Below, piece after piece: positions 34,460 to 45,683 of a stretch of 64,000 nucleotides of DNA (positions within the stretch are counted from its first letter, which is position 1; every line of letters begins with the position of its first letter). The notes beneath the pieces were generated by a model. That model was not told the DNA's origin, searched no databases, and was given only the letters and a program-made list of their open reading frames with translations. The position numbers and the translations under genes were made by a program. The stretch comes from Akanthomyces muscarius (taxonomy: Eukaryota; Ascomycota; Sordariomycetes; Hypocreales; Cordycipitaceae): the NCBI RefSeq assembly GCF_028009165.1, contig NW_026611618.1, forward strand, positions 2,261,001 through 2,325,000, in the 5' to 3' direction.

Positions 34460-35330
34460 TTAGGCTTTCTTGATGCTAAATTGCTGCCTCAGCGCATGAC
34501 TCCTGATCGTCGATTGGCCGGCCTTGGCCTCGATGACAGCCTCCCGCGAACTCAAACTTACCAGCGCACCCGCATCCCTGCATGAAGACCAAAAATCAGT
34601 CGGCCCAACCGTCACGGCTTCGTTCTTTTCAAGCCCTATATCCGCCGCCTCAAAGTCGTGCGCATCCACCGCGCCCTCGGCCTCGTGCCAAGCCGCCATG
34701 GTAATTTCGGCGACCGCGTGCTCACTCGACAGCGTTGGCGGCTGATTCTTGGCCTGAGCCGCCTCAAGCGCAGTGCGGAACCGGTCGATCCACGCGAAGA
34801 CCTGCGGGTAGACCTTGGCGTTAAACTACGCCTCGGGCAGCGCGCTGGGGATCTTGAGGATGAAATTGAGCGACCCTCCGGCTTCAATGTCGGCCAGGCT
34901 GGGCTGCGGCGTGCCTAGAATGCAGGTGCAGCCCTCGGCCGGCAGCGTCTCCTCCAGCAGAGTGAACATGTCGGCTACCTTGTGGAACGATGTAGGTCGC
35001 TGCTCTTTCCGCGATTGGGCATCCCATTTGTAGTCGGGGCTGGCGAAGGAGTACTCTCGATCCTTGAGAAAGTCGAGTTCATTCATCAATGGGCGGTCTT
35101 CAGGAAGTAGGAGAATCATGGTGTCAAACGTTCACATAGGCTGACAGAAGACGCCCAACAGCCTCTTGTTCGGGCGTCGTCCCTCCCAGACGAGCTTGTT
35201 AGACGTCAAGCAGCTCAAGCTTGGGTGGCTGTAAACGCTTGTCCACGTAGACATAGCGGCCAATAGCCACAACGAGAAGGCGACGGTGCTCGACGCCGGC
35301 AGTTTTAGATCCGGCCTAGGCATCCATACA
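34460..35330 (-). pseudogene. Broken glutathione S-transferase-like gene
   Basis: Pieces of one fungal GST-like protein lie in order on the minus strand in more than one frame. The upstream part (about 35300-35127) reads H-R-R-L-L-V-V-A-I-G-R-Y-V-Y-V-D-K-R and G-G-T-T-P-E-Q-E-A-V, with TAA at 35201-35199 and TGA at 35126-35124. The frame then shifts by one to L-P-E-D-R-P-L, L-K-D-R-E-Y and T-P-Q-P-S-L-A-D-I-E-A, which is cut by TAG at 34828-34826. It resumes as Y-P-Q-V-F-A-W-I-D-R-F and the C-terminal domain to 34460. The start of the thioredoxin-like domain is missing or unrecognisable. The multiple lesions argue for a dead gene. Confidence 0.75.
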
Positions 35331-36587
35331 GGTTATTCCTCGAGGATATCAGCCCAGTATTTCGAAGAAGGCGAGTATTCCAGCTTACACATTCCCCATA
35401 AGGTAGACTGCGGAGAGCTAAATACTAAGTGATTCGCCGGCCATTTGGCGAAAACGGGTAACGGTAGACAATGATCGGGGCAGTCATTGTGAGAGAAACC
35501 TATGGCGGTTACGATGCAGGTTTACCATGGACTAAACACATGCTTTGCACAAACTTTCCCTCAAGCTAAATACTCTCTCATCGCGGAGCTGGGCTCCCCG
35601 GGCGGAGTCTATGCTGGCATCGACTCAGCATTTTTTTTTAGTGGCCAATAATTTAGTTGTAGCCTACGAATGGCAAAACTGGGAGAAGTTGGCCGACAGA
35701 TGGATCAAGTAGTGTAACCCGCGAGCAAGGGCGTTGGTAAAGGCGCTGGGGGTACTACACGCCAACACTGTACGCCACAGCAGTGTACTCCTGCTCTGCC
35801 AGCTCCTTTGCCTCTGCTGGCCGTACTTTAGCTAACAAGTGAGCATAAGATAGCTAGATGCGGATACTGGCTTCGGTCTTGAAGCTCAGAGGTCAAGTAT
35901 GCTGATATGATGGGTTGGAAATTCAGTTTGAGTTGCTACGAGCTAATGTGCGACCGTACCCGCGTCTAGAAACTATGCGCGGAGCGGACGCCTCTGACAT
36001 GACCACTTCGCTCTCATATCGCAAGATAACTTCCAAATTATTTAACGAGGCTTGGAGTACTCCGTACATCTCTTGATTTTAAATTCCAGGCACGTTTCCT
36101 CCTCCCACCAAGAACGCCTTGTAATTTCAACAGCCCCGCGATGTGACCCATGTCTCATCATTCTTCACATGCCTCGGCGCAATGGTTCAGAAGCCGCTCA
36201 GTAGCAAATCTCTCGAGGCAAACTCTGTATAATTGAGGACTCTCGTAATACATATGTATTTAAAATGCTCAATTAATTAATATAGTTGTGAGCCAAAGAT
36301 TAAGACAACTGTATGTGTGCTGCGGGTGGCTGCCTAGAGTTGTGAAAACGGTGGCGAAGCTATCCCCTGTCATGTGCATGTGGGCGCAGCCGAGCCTTAA
36401 GGAGAAGCTATAATAAGGAGCAGCACCAGCGCCGAGCTGAAGTTGACTCACAACCTACGTACTTGCTCAAATTGTCAATTTCGCGGATACTGCGGCTTAT
36501 TTCAATAGTGATCTTTTTTTAGGGGAAATCACGCTTGAAGATTAGCGACACGTCTCCATTGACGGATTGGTAGTGCGCTCAGCTAAG
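35331..36587. other. Intergenic region without supportable gene
   Basis: Only short frames are present. The section from about 35.5 to 36.3 kb is moderately AT-rich. The final few hundred bases are the promoter of the DUF4139 gene. An in-frame ATG at 36567 would add seven residues to that gene. Confidence 0.5.
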
Positions 36588-38906
36588 ATGGAGTCAGCTA
36601 ACGAAATCGACTACAAGATTGTCGACGTCCCAACTCGCGCAGTGGTCTTGTTTCCTGGCAGAGCGCAAGTTTTCAGAGACATTAAAGACATCAAACTCAG
36701 GGTGAGCTCAATAGTTTGCAACTTGCTCGACGCAACTACTTATAATTGCTAGCCGGGCATCAATGAGGTGACAATTAGTGGTCTCAGCCCAACTCTGGAC
36801 GAGGACTCGGTCAAAGTAGAGGGAGCAGGGTCCGCCGTCATCACGGACATTTCAGTGGAGGCACTACCCAACCAAAACAATTTTGAAGATGTATATCCCA
36901 ACGAGGCCTCTTCTGACGAAGAAGAGAGCGAAAAGGAGGACTCTGACTCCGAGGAACTCCACACCGCCCAACTTCGTGTTACGGAACTTCAGGATGAGAT
37001 GCGCCTCATCACGGACACTATCGACAGTGTAGCCAAACGGCAGACAATCATGGACGTCCGAAGTGAGGCCATGGACAAGATGGAGCAGGATAAGGGAGCT
37101 CGGCTTTCCGAGTTACTGGCCGCGTACAGGAGTGAGCGGGCCGCATTGTGTCAAGAGAGACTGGACGCGGTCAAGTCACAGCGCAATTTGCGGAAAAGTC
37201 TAGACACTGCGCAAGCTCACTTGAAATATTTGCAAAAGGCGGCTTTGAAAGAGTCGCGGGAGAGGCGCAACGGGAAACGAAGGCAGCGAGAACGAGAGCA
37301 ACGACGGCGAGCGGGTCGCCGCGAGGAACAGGAGCGAATCCGACGAGAGCAAATTAGGTTCTGGCCAAAGTATTGCTACTCCGTTAAGGTTACGCTCGAC
37401 GTCAATACCATGACGCCCATGTCGTCACGTCGGGCGTCAGTCGCCAGTGAGTCTGGCCTGGTCCAGGCCATCGGTGTCAGCGCAGGCACCACAACAGCGG
37501 GGGGGGCCGACGACGAGGTCTTTCAGGACTGCATATCCTGTAGTCTCTTCCTCTCGTATGTAACATCAGCCGCCAAGTGGACACCGAGCTACGACCTCCA
37601 GCTGTCGACCACGGGCGCCACGGCGACGCTCTGCTTCGATGCCAAGGTGTCCAACCAGACGTCGGAGACGTGGAGCAACTGTCGCGTCTCGCTGTGCACT
37701 TCCGACGCCACGGTCGCGGGCGTCGACTCGGATCTGCCCGAGCTGACGCCGTGGCGCATCCGTCTGGTCGGCAAGAGCAGCTACGCGTACCAAGACAGCG
37801 AGGAGCTTATCACGCGCAGCCGCACCGAAGTGCACGAGTATCGGTCGCATGTGCTAGCGCAAAAGAAGCGTATCGTGGAGAAGAAGCCGAGAGAGGAAAT
37901 GTTTGGTCTCGTTTCGCGACATGACCCGGCCTCCGTCGACTTTGACCTCGATTTTGATTTCTGGGACCAGGCGGCTGCAGGAGAAGGCAGGGATGATACT
38001 TCAGAGGCAGCGCCCGTTGTGGACGCTATAAGGTGTGCGAGCGTGGGCTTGGTGAAAAGGAAAAAGAAGCTGACGACGTCCGCTCCAATGCCCATGGCAG
38101 CTTTAGCCGCTCCCGCCGCCGTTGCCGCGCCGTACGGCGCCTCGGACCCCTATGCTGAGCCGGACACGGTCGACTTTGAGGACTCGCTCATTGAAGAAGC
38201 GGGCATGACGACCAGCTACGACCTGCCGGGCCTCAAGACGCTCGCGCCCAAGTCCACCGAGTCTAAGCAGCGCGTGGCGCGCATCACATTTGGCAGCGTC
38301 ACGCTCAGTCACAGCGTCGTCGCCAAGTACCGTCCCGTCGCTTACCTGCAAGCCAAGCTTAAGAACAACAGCAAGCTGACGCTCCTGCGCGGGCTCGCGG
38401 GCCTGACGCTCGACGGCAGCTTCATGGGCCGCACGGCGATCCCGCGGTGCAGCGCCGGCGACATCTTCACGCTCAACCTCGGCGTCGATCCGGCCATCCA
38501 GGTCTCGTACGCCAAGCCCGACGTGCGCCGCGCCACGACGGGACTGTTTAGCAAGGAGAATAGCTCAGTGTTTGCGCGCGCGGTGGTGTTGCATAATACG
38601 CGTCTGACGGCGGCTGGGAAGCCCGCGCAGCTGCATGTCCTGGACCAGGTGCCCGTGAGCGAGGACGAGAAGCTGCGAGTGGAGGTGGTCACGCCAAGGG
38701 GCCTCTCGCTGGAGGGGTCAGTGGTGGCGGGTGCGCCGGGCCGGGAGGAGGATAACAGGGACCGGGAATGGGGAAAGGCGACGGCGCAGTTGAAGAAAGG
38801 GGGCGAGGTGAGCTGGGATGTTAGGCTGAATGCGGGCAAGATGGTCAAATTATGGCTGGAGTATGCGGTCTCGGCACCGAGTGGCGATGTCGCAGTTGAA
38901 TGTTGA
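36588..38906 (+). CDS. DUF4139/DUF4140 domain protein
   Basis: Exons 36588-36701 and 36753-38906 (intron 51 nt) encode 755 residues. The N-terminal DUF4140-like region has the family signature V-V-L-F-P-G-R-A-Q-V-F-R-D-I with G-I-N-E-V-T-I-S-G-L-S. An acidic segment (about 88-105) leads into a long charged coiled coil (about 105-195) that becomes very basic. The DUF4139 beta-rich region follows, starting near Y-V-T-S-A-A-K-W-T-P-S-Y-D-L and ending in the conserved W-D-V-R-L-N-A-G-K. Some bacterial relatives were annotated as mucoidy inhibitor A; the molecular function is unknown. No signal peptide or membrane segment is seen. It converges on the GH105-type gene with 135 bases between stops. 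Confidence 0.9.
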
Positions 38907-39041
38907 GGACTTTTCATCTAGCCCATCATGTATCTCAAGAATCCCTAGCCCGCGAATCACGGTACCGTTACATATATGAGCCGCATCACGTCCTATTCAA
39001 GTAGTCTATGGATGTACATGGAGTTGGTATGGCGTAAATCT

Positions 39042-40282
39042 CTAGTTGTGGCAGATGCTCTTGTTGACGCAGTCGCGGTAGGCAGTGTACAGGTTCACCA
39101 TAAAGGCCTGACCCTCTGGCGAGCCGCCGTAGAACTTGTTACGGTCCTTCCACGCAAGCGGGTTCACCGCGGGCACAACGACGCCGTCGCCGCCCTGCTG
39201 ATGGCCGAGCGCGCGGCGGTTTTGGTCCGCCCAGTCAATGTACTTTTGCGGAAACATGGCGGGGTCATTGACGGCCATGCGGTACGCCACCGCCGACAGC
39301 AGCGCCGTGCCGGAAACCTCGCCGAACCAGCCGGCGTCGTTGAGGTAGTTGCGGAGGAGGCCGAGGTCCTCGCGGTCCGACAGCATGGCACCGTCGAGAA
39401 TCTCCTTGATCCAGGTTTTAAGCTTGCCCTGCTCGTCGTGCAGCGTACGCGAGCCGGACCACTTCTGCAGGGTGTACAGCACGCGCACCATGCCGTAGCC
39501 GGCCCAGCCGTTGCCGGTGGACCAGAGGCCCTCGTCCTGGGACTGAGGACCGATAATGTGCCGCCAGTTGAGGAACTTGTCGATTTTGAGAATGTCGCGG
39601 TAGAGGCCGCACTGGCGGACGACCTCCTTCATGGCGTTGCGGTCGTTCTTGTAGACGGCATAATATGCAACTGGCACGGTTTTGTTTTTGCATTAGCATT
39701 CTATATCTTCCCACGATGGGAAACCCTTTGAGTATAGTAACACTGGAGAAACCGGAAAGCGGGCTTACGGAAAGGAAAGGACATGGCCATGTTGTCGGCC
39801 CAGAGCTCTTTAACATCTGCACGTTGCGAGATGGCCCCGTTGGAAAACTTGGGCGCCTTGTGCAGAATATAGTCCGCCTGCCGGTCCGCGGCGCCATTGT
39901 ACACGCTATCCGATGTGCCGAGCAGCAGCGCCGAGACGCCCATGGACGCTGGGTCACCGACGGCCTTGTCCTCGGTTAGGGTCTGGCCGTCGCGGCGGAT
40001 ATGCGGCTTGACGTACGCCAGCGCGCGGATGTTTGGGTCTGCGTGGGGGATCTGGCCGTTGGGGAAAGGTTCGTCGCCAAAAACGGAGAGGTCGTTGTTG
40101 TCGAGTTCGAGGAGCGCCTGCGCCGTGGTGCCCCATTCCCACGAGTGTGAGGCGTGCGACACGGCAACATCAGCGGCGGTCCGCACGTTAAAGCCCGCAT
40201 TGACATCGGCCAGGACAATGGGGGAGCTGGTAGCGCACAAGGCGGCGACGATAGCCGCCGCGGTGTGCTTCTGGTTAAGCAT
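39042..40282 (-). CDS. Secreted GH105-type unsaturated uronyl hydrolase
   Basis: Six-hairpin (alpha/alpha)6 glycosidase, probably GH105, which hydrolyses unsaturated rhamnogalacturonyl or glucuronyl oligosaccharides left by polysaccharide lyases. Minus-strand exons 40282-39769 and 39670-39042 (intron 98 nt) give 380 residues. A signal peptide (about residues 1-25) indicates secretion. The segment W-A-D-N-M-A-M-S-F-P-F-L-A-Y-Y carries the conserved Asp in the family W-x-D position. Further family features are S-T-G-N-G-W-A-G-Y-G-M and S-G-T-A-L-L-S-A-V-A-Y. Splicing creates the F-P-F-L-A-Y-Y junction. The start at 40282 was preferred over 40384 because it begins with the signal peptide. The substrate is inferred from family only. 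Confidence 0.88.
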
Positions 40283-43200
40283 ATCGTATAAGCGTGTAAG
40301 GCGGTAGAGGAACGACGGTGGCCGTTTGGACCTTGGGCTAGCAACAGGGTGAACAGTCTGCCATTTATATTTCGGAGCATCCATGGAGTCGAAAAAAATT
40401 CAACTCCTAGTTTCTTCATGAGCGGCATGTAAATTTCTCCGGCTGGCAACGCAGTCCTTGGGTCTTACACGCAGTCTACCCTTGTTTGGTAGAGTCCACT
40501 TAGACGGGCCGAAGGTTTACTTGGAAATAAGCTCGTCAGCCCCACAAGGCCATGTAGCTTCCTCTTCGAGCTTTGGTGCAAGCTTATCTGGTTGATGGAC
40601 CTGGTTGTCTTTTGCGAAAAGCTGGGGTAATTCTTCCGTATGACGGCCCAGCTTCATAGGCGCTGTCAGCTGCGTGCTTCATTGTAGTTTCCTGCGGTAT
40701 GTCTATTGTTATCTGTGGGAGCGTTTTTCCTTCGAAAAGAAAACGACAAAGAAAAAGAAAAGAAACCCTGCGGCTATTTCGTCGCAATAGCTTACTTGCA
40801 ATGTCCCAGGGGCAGTGAATTGATGATGCATTGTCTCGCCTTGACGATCCGAATTGGGCAACCAACTGCGGCCGATGGTGGATACGATCTTCGCGCGAAG
40901 TCGTCGTTGCAAATTGAGAAAATCGGCCGTTTTGACTAGCCGTAGTGTTCGTTCTATAACGCATTCGTAGCATCGCTTCGTCGCTAACTGCTGCTTCAAG
41001 ACTCAAGAATGCGGACGCGAAATATATGATTACTCTTCTTTTCTGCCCAGCGGAGCTACTCTCCCCAAGATAAGGACCAAGACAGAGTTTTTTTTTACGC
41101 CCGCCGCCGAAATGTCGGCCGTCTGAGCGGTTCACCCCTCGGCACTTTGCGGGCTCCTGTTGCCGTAGCGCCGCAAGGAACTCGGTGCTAGGTGCTGACA
41201 GGTCCGCATCGGGCGCGGATATGCATGATCCAAACTCAGTTTGTCCGATGCAAGAGCCCGTGTCACTATATTGGGTAACTAGGCATGTGAGAATGTAAAA
41301 CTTTGCGATTGACAAGACGAAACACTGACTTTGACAACACGATACAATCTGTAGTCTGTACGCCACAGCTTCGTTGCCAGATAGTTCTGTCTTGAAGGCG
41401 ATCCGATTCACGTGTTGAAGTAGATTGCAGGGTCATCTATCAAGTGAGGTATGTGTAGGCGGGTGTCCGGGACTCAGGGCGAATCAATATGGCTGGACTG
41501 CGAAGAAACTCACAAACATGTTTCAGATCATCGCAGCGTAGCGATGTTTGGGGTACATCTCGCATCAACGCATGATCCAGATCATTTCCGTCATTCAAGC
41601 CCGTCGATGCGCTTTGCTGACTCATCAGGCCCTGTTAGTTCTCAAGCCTCCGTGGCTTCTTTTGACTACAGTGGTAGAGGGAGGAGAGCGAAAATCATTT
41701 ATTCTTGCATCCTGTTCCCCCTCTTTGCTCCGGGGACAAGTGTCAAACCCAGGATCAACTCATAAGGCATTGTTGGAGCACGATGTACTGGAATACGAGA
41801 AAGGTAATCAGAAAGACATGCTTCCAAGTAGCCGGATTAATTCGGATTGAAATGAGAGGCAGATCACCAATGTTATTCTCGATACAAGCATGTGTAGGTA
41901 TAGGAGACTGAAAGAGATGGTGCATATAGAAGATGCGTGCTCACCTGTGAGAGTTACGGAGCCGCAGCAATCCAGAAAATCGCTAGCAGGGAGTTATTTC
42001 TGTAGGTTAGGGGCTATATGATCGTTTCTGCTCTTACGTCGACATATCAGCCATTTCGGCACAATTTGGACGATTGTGTCACTTGCCGAACAGTACGTAC
42101 CAGCACGGCGGTAGCGCAGCACCAATGGTGGCAGACCCAACAGTCCGCCAACGTGCTCAACATCCCTTGAAATTGCTTGGATTTAATGTTTAAATGGATA
42201 AATCGATACTGTATTGTGTATTATAAATATTCATGCCGTTTTGGCAGCGAGCGACGGTCGCAGTCGTTCCGCGGTGGACGTGCCACGGCACATATGCGCC
42301 GGAGGCCAGGCCACGGAGGTCTGCGCAGACGTTACTGCAGCGGAATGATAGACAGTAGCAAGGCCAAAGAGAGTCAATACAATCATTTCCTGGGCGAAAT
42401 TCCGAGGCGCTCGACTGTTCATGTGCCGAATGGTCAAAGAATTGGTGATCCCTTCGTGGAAGCGGGAGCTCCGGCCGTACACGGGCTAGCACCGAGTGGG
42501 GGCCGGGTTTCAAGTGTGTACAACGAGCCCCGACGCGCCGGGATTAACGAGAGCAGCTTCGCGCACACGTCGTCAATACAGAGCCTGCATTCGATGCCAC
42601 GCGTTTTGAGAACCACGTAATTGAGGGCGTATCCGGCACGGACAAGATCCGAGGACGGCCAAGAGGCCGCGAGGTTGGCTCCGGGGCGTGACCAGGAGTT
42701 GCGCCCGTCCACCCGTGCCGGCGCGTAGAAGGCCACATTTACTGGGACGGGTGGCGACGGCAGCGACAGGACACTGGGTGCGTGCTGTTGATTGAGCCGT
42801 TGGTGCAACCGATACCCAACCTGAAAGGCGGAGCGGGGTGGGTCAAGACTCGGTCACCTATCGAGAGTTATTGCCCCATTTCCTTCATCGTGCTGCCAGG
42901 CCTGGTATATTAGCCTTGGGCGTAAAATTGCATTTGTACGAGTCGAGTCGGCGAGGAGCAATCTGGGGTGCACAAGTCGCGAAAAGGCTGTGCCCGGCCC
43001 CACAGCAGGAGGTGTGGAAGGCCCCGGCCGCGACATTGAGGACTGCTGTTATTTTTATGGATGATGAAAGAAACAGGCTGGCCAGAGCACACCAGTAGGA
43101 GGGGTTGGGTGGCCCGCCCGTTGTAGCATTGGTGCGGTGTGTCGGCGGTTGGCCGCGTCCTCACTGTGAGACATCTATTTCCGGAGGACGCGACCGCATC

Positions 43201-44487
43201 ATTATGCAAGGTGTCGGAGCACATCTGCCCACGTTCAACGACTGCCACGGAGGCGGAGAGTGCGTAGCATCTGCAACCAGCGGGAATAATAGAGCCGGGA
43301 CGGCGGATCAACGGGACGGGAGCTGGTTCCTACGAATGGTTGCCAGGCTTGGTAGTTAGCGTCCGTCTGCGGAGGTCTGATTATTGGTGGCTGGGAAGCT
43401 TGAATGCCCACGATGCCCCAAGTGGTTGAGGGTGAGCGTGCAACAAGGCGTGCAGAGTGCGCGGAACAATCCCGGCGCTGGCAAACGGTGCCCTGAGAAA
43501 GGGTGGTCAGCGCAGGAGGAACCAAGGAACCAGGGTGGTGGTATTCGATCGGCTCATTGGTCCATGCGCGAGAGTAGCTACGTTTGCTACTGGTAAAGTC
43601 GAGCAGGATAGCAATGGCCCAAATTACAGGCTTGCATGCTAGATGTGCAAGAGAGCGAGACATTTCCCTCGCGGTGCTCCAATAAGACGGCGGCTACACC
43701 GGGAGCACTCAAAACTGGCCGCCACTGACGAGAGCTGTTTGCTTGCGGGATATTCTTGCTTGCCGTGGCAGCCCAGCAGACAGCGAATAGCAGACTGGCG
43801 CTGGGGGCTAGAGCGCAGATCCCAAGCGGCCGGGGCGAAGAGTTGCTATTAGCAGCAGGGGCGATGAAGCGGCGACAGGGCGCGAGGTTGACTAGCATCG
43901 AGCTGATGGCGTGCCTTGTTGCAGGCACGCGATGACGGCGACGTAAAGACAGAAGGCGGCGGGTCAACGCCATAACTAGCTGGCGGGTTGGTGGCCCAGA
44001 TTGGGATGCCATGAGGCCAGTCACCACGGTAGCAGTACTGGTAGCACTAGGTGGCCTGTTCAGTGTGCGCATAATTCTGCAAGGTGGGCACGAAGCATCA
44101 GACGACGAAGTAACTAGCAGATATTTATAGTGGTTAGGTGCTGGTAGAGCAGCACAAGCGTGTTTATGTGTGATGCAGTGCATGAAGCAGGGCATTTTCG
44201 ACGGGGAAAGGTCCACTGGTGAGATCTGTCGGGAATCTGTTTCTGGGGGAGGGGAAAGGGGACCTGCTATGAGGTGGTGGATGCGACGCTGTGAAGACGC
44301 GAAGGGAGACTCGGCAAGTCCAGGCGCTGGGGTGGTTGAGGTGAGGCGAGAAAACAGGCCACCTAGGATGGGAATGCGGCATGTGAGAGGAGTCGGCCTC
44401 GGGGTGGAAGCAAGAGAAAGCTCCTCGACGCCCAACCCACAGTAGCATAGAAATGCAAGTACAAAGTGCTGCTAAATAATAACAATA

Positions 44488-44520
<33 letters not shown>

Positions 44521-45683
44521 ATAGCATTTCGGTAAATAGTGGTGACACGCCAGCGGCAGACCAGAGCACTGTACGAGGAACGGAGGGCTTTGGCGGGCGC
44601 AGCCATTGGGCAGAAGGCAAACGGGCCGGCGCTTGGCAGGAGGGGAAGGCCGCCGGAGGCAGCGCCATGAGGTCAGTGGACGGGCTTGCTGGTTCTGGCA
44701 CTACAGTGCTCGGCAAGGCCAGCTCGCACTGGGCGGCGATACGGCACCACCGAGCCCCGGAGCGGAGCAAACAGGCCAAGGAAGCAAGGCAAGCGGTAGG
44801 TATAGGTATGCGCCGCCCATGTGCTTCGATGAAAAAATATCGGATAGAGAGAGGCGGTGGCGGGGAGACGCAGGCATACTATTTTACAGTCATTCGAGCA
44901 AATTGACAATGCAAAAAGGCGCTCTCTCGTTCCCGTCGTCTTCTGGCCCCTGCTGAAATTCACTCGGTCTGGGTGCTGTGTCTTGTGTCGGGTTGTGTTG
45001 CGTACGAGTGGGTCTGCCAGGCCCGGCACCACCAACCCGATCCGCCCGTTCTCCATCAGGAGGAGAAGGAGGAAGAGCCCGCAGCTGGCAACAAAAACGC
45101 GCCCTGTATTTCGCCCAGGCTGTGCTGCCTTCGGCCTAACGGCGCTGTGAGTGCCCTGTAACAACCACTGGCCGCCTTCACTCTGCCTTCCGCCGCACCA
45201 CCGCCCGTCCGCCTGCCCTGGGCGGCGCCCGTCTCTCTCCCCTTCCCCTTCTCTTTTCACCAACTCACCAATTTTTTTTTCCTCGTCGCCCCTGGCCGAC
45301 TCGACCTGAGCCTTTCGAAGCTGCCAGCTGCCAGCTGCCAGCGCGGTCGATTCTCTTGAATCAACGCTCATCACTTGTCTCCTTTCTTCTCCCATCTTCT
45401 TTGTTCCTTTGCGCCCCTGTGCACGTTTTGTGCGCTTTGCCTCTCCGTTGGTTCTCTGTTGCCTGCCTGCGCGTGCGACGTGTGCTGCCCAGGCCCCTCC
45501 CCCCCGACTGCTCCGGCCGCGCAGCGTTTGCTCTTTGTCCGGACCTCTTCTCCCTCTTCCACCACACAACTCTCGTCTCTGCAAAAGCATCCAACTTGAA
45601 TCCAGCACTATCTCACGCCGCATTGCGTCGTTTTTCATTTCCGCTTTCTCATCTTCTCACGTCTCGTGAACATCCGCGCAACC
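40283..45683. other. Gene-poor region upstream of the Zn2Cys6 gene
   Basis: Long frames exist on the minus strand (41411-40584, 44435-43587, 45638-44673), but the first has only a GTG start and all have low-complexity, motif-free translations. None is called. The region holds an AAT microsatellite at 44475-44525. The last 500 bases are pyrimidine-rich and look like the promoter and 5' leader of the transcription-factor gene. Confidence 0.45.
44475..44525. repeat. AAT trinucleotide microsatellite
   Basis: About 16 AAT-type units with three interruptions (AAC/AGT variants), about 1.2 kb upstream of the Zn2Cys6 start codon. Confidence 0.9.

Noticed and set aside
40584..41411. 275-codon minus-strand frame
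   Set aside because: It begins with GTG, not ATG, has no recognisable domain or signal, and its composition is unlike the real genes nearby. It may be chance or a remnant.
43587..44435. 282-codon minus-strand frame
   Set aside because: The translation is Ser/Pro/Arg-rich without motifs, and overlapping frames exist on the other strand. It looks like G-rich non-coding DNA.
44673..45638. 321-codon minus-strand frame
   Set aside because: It is the antisense of the pyrimidine-rich promoter and leader of the Zn2Cys6 gene; Arg/Gly-rich composition follows from base bias.
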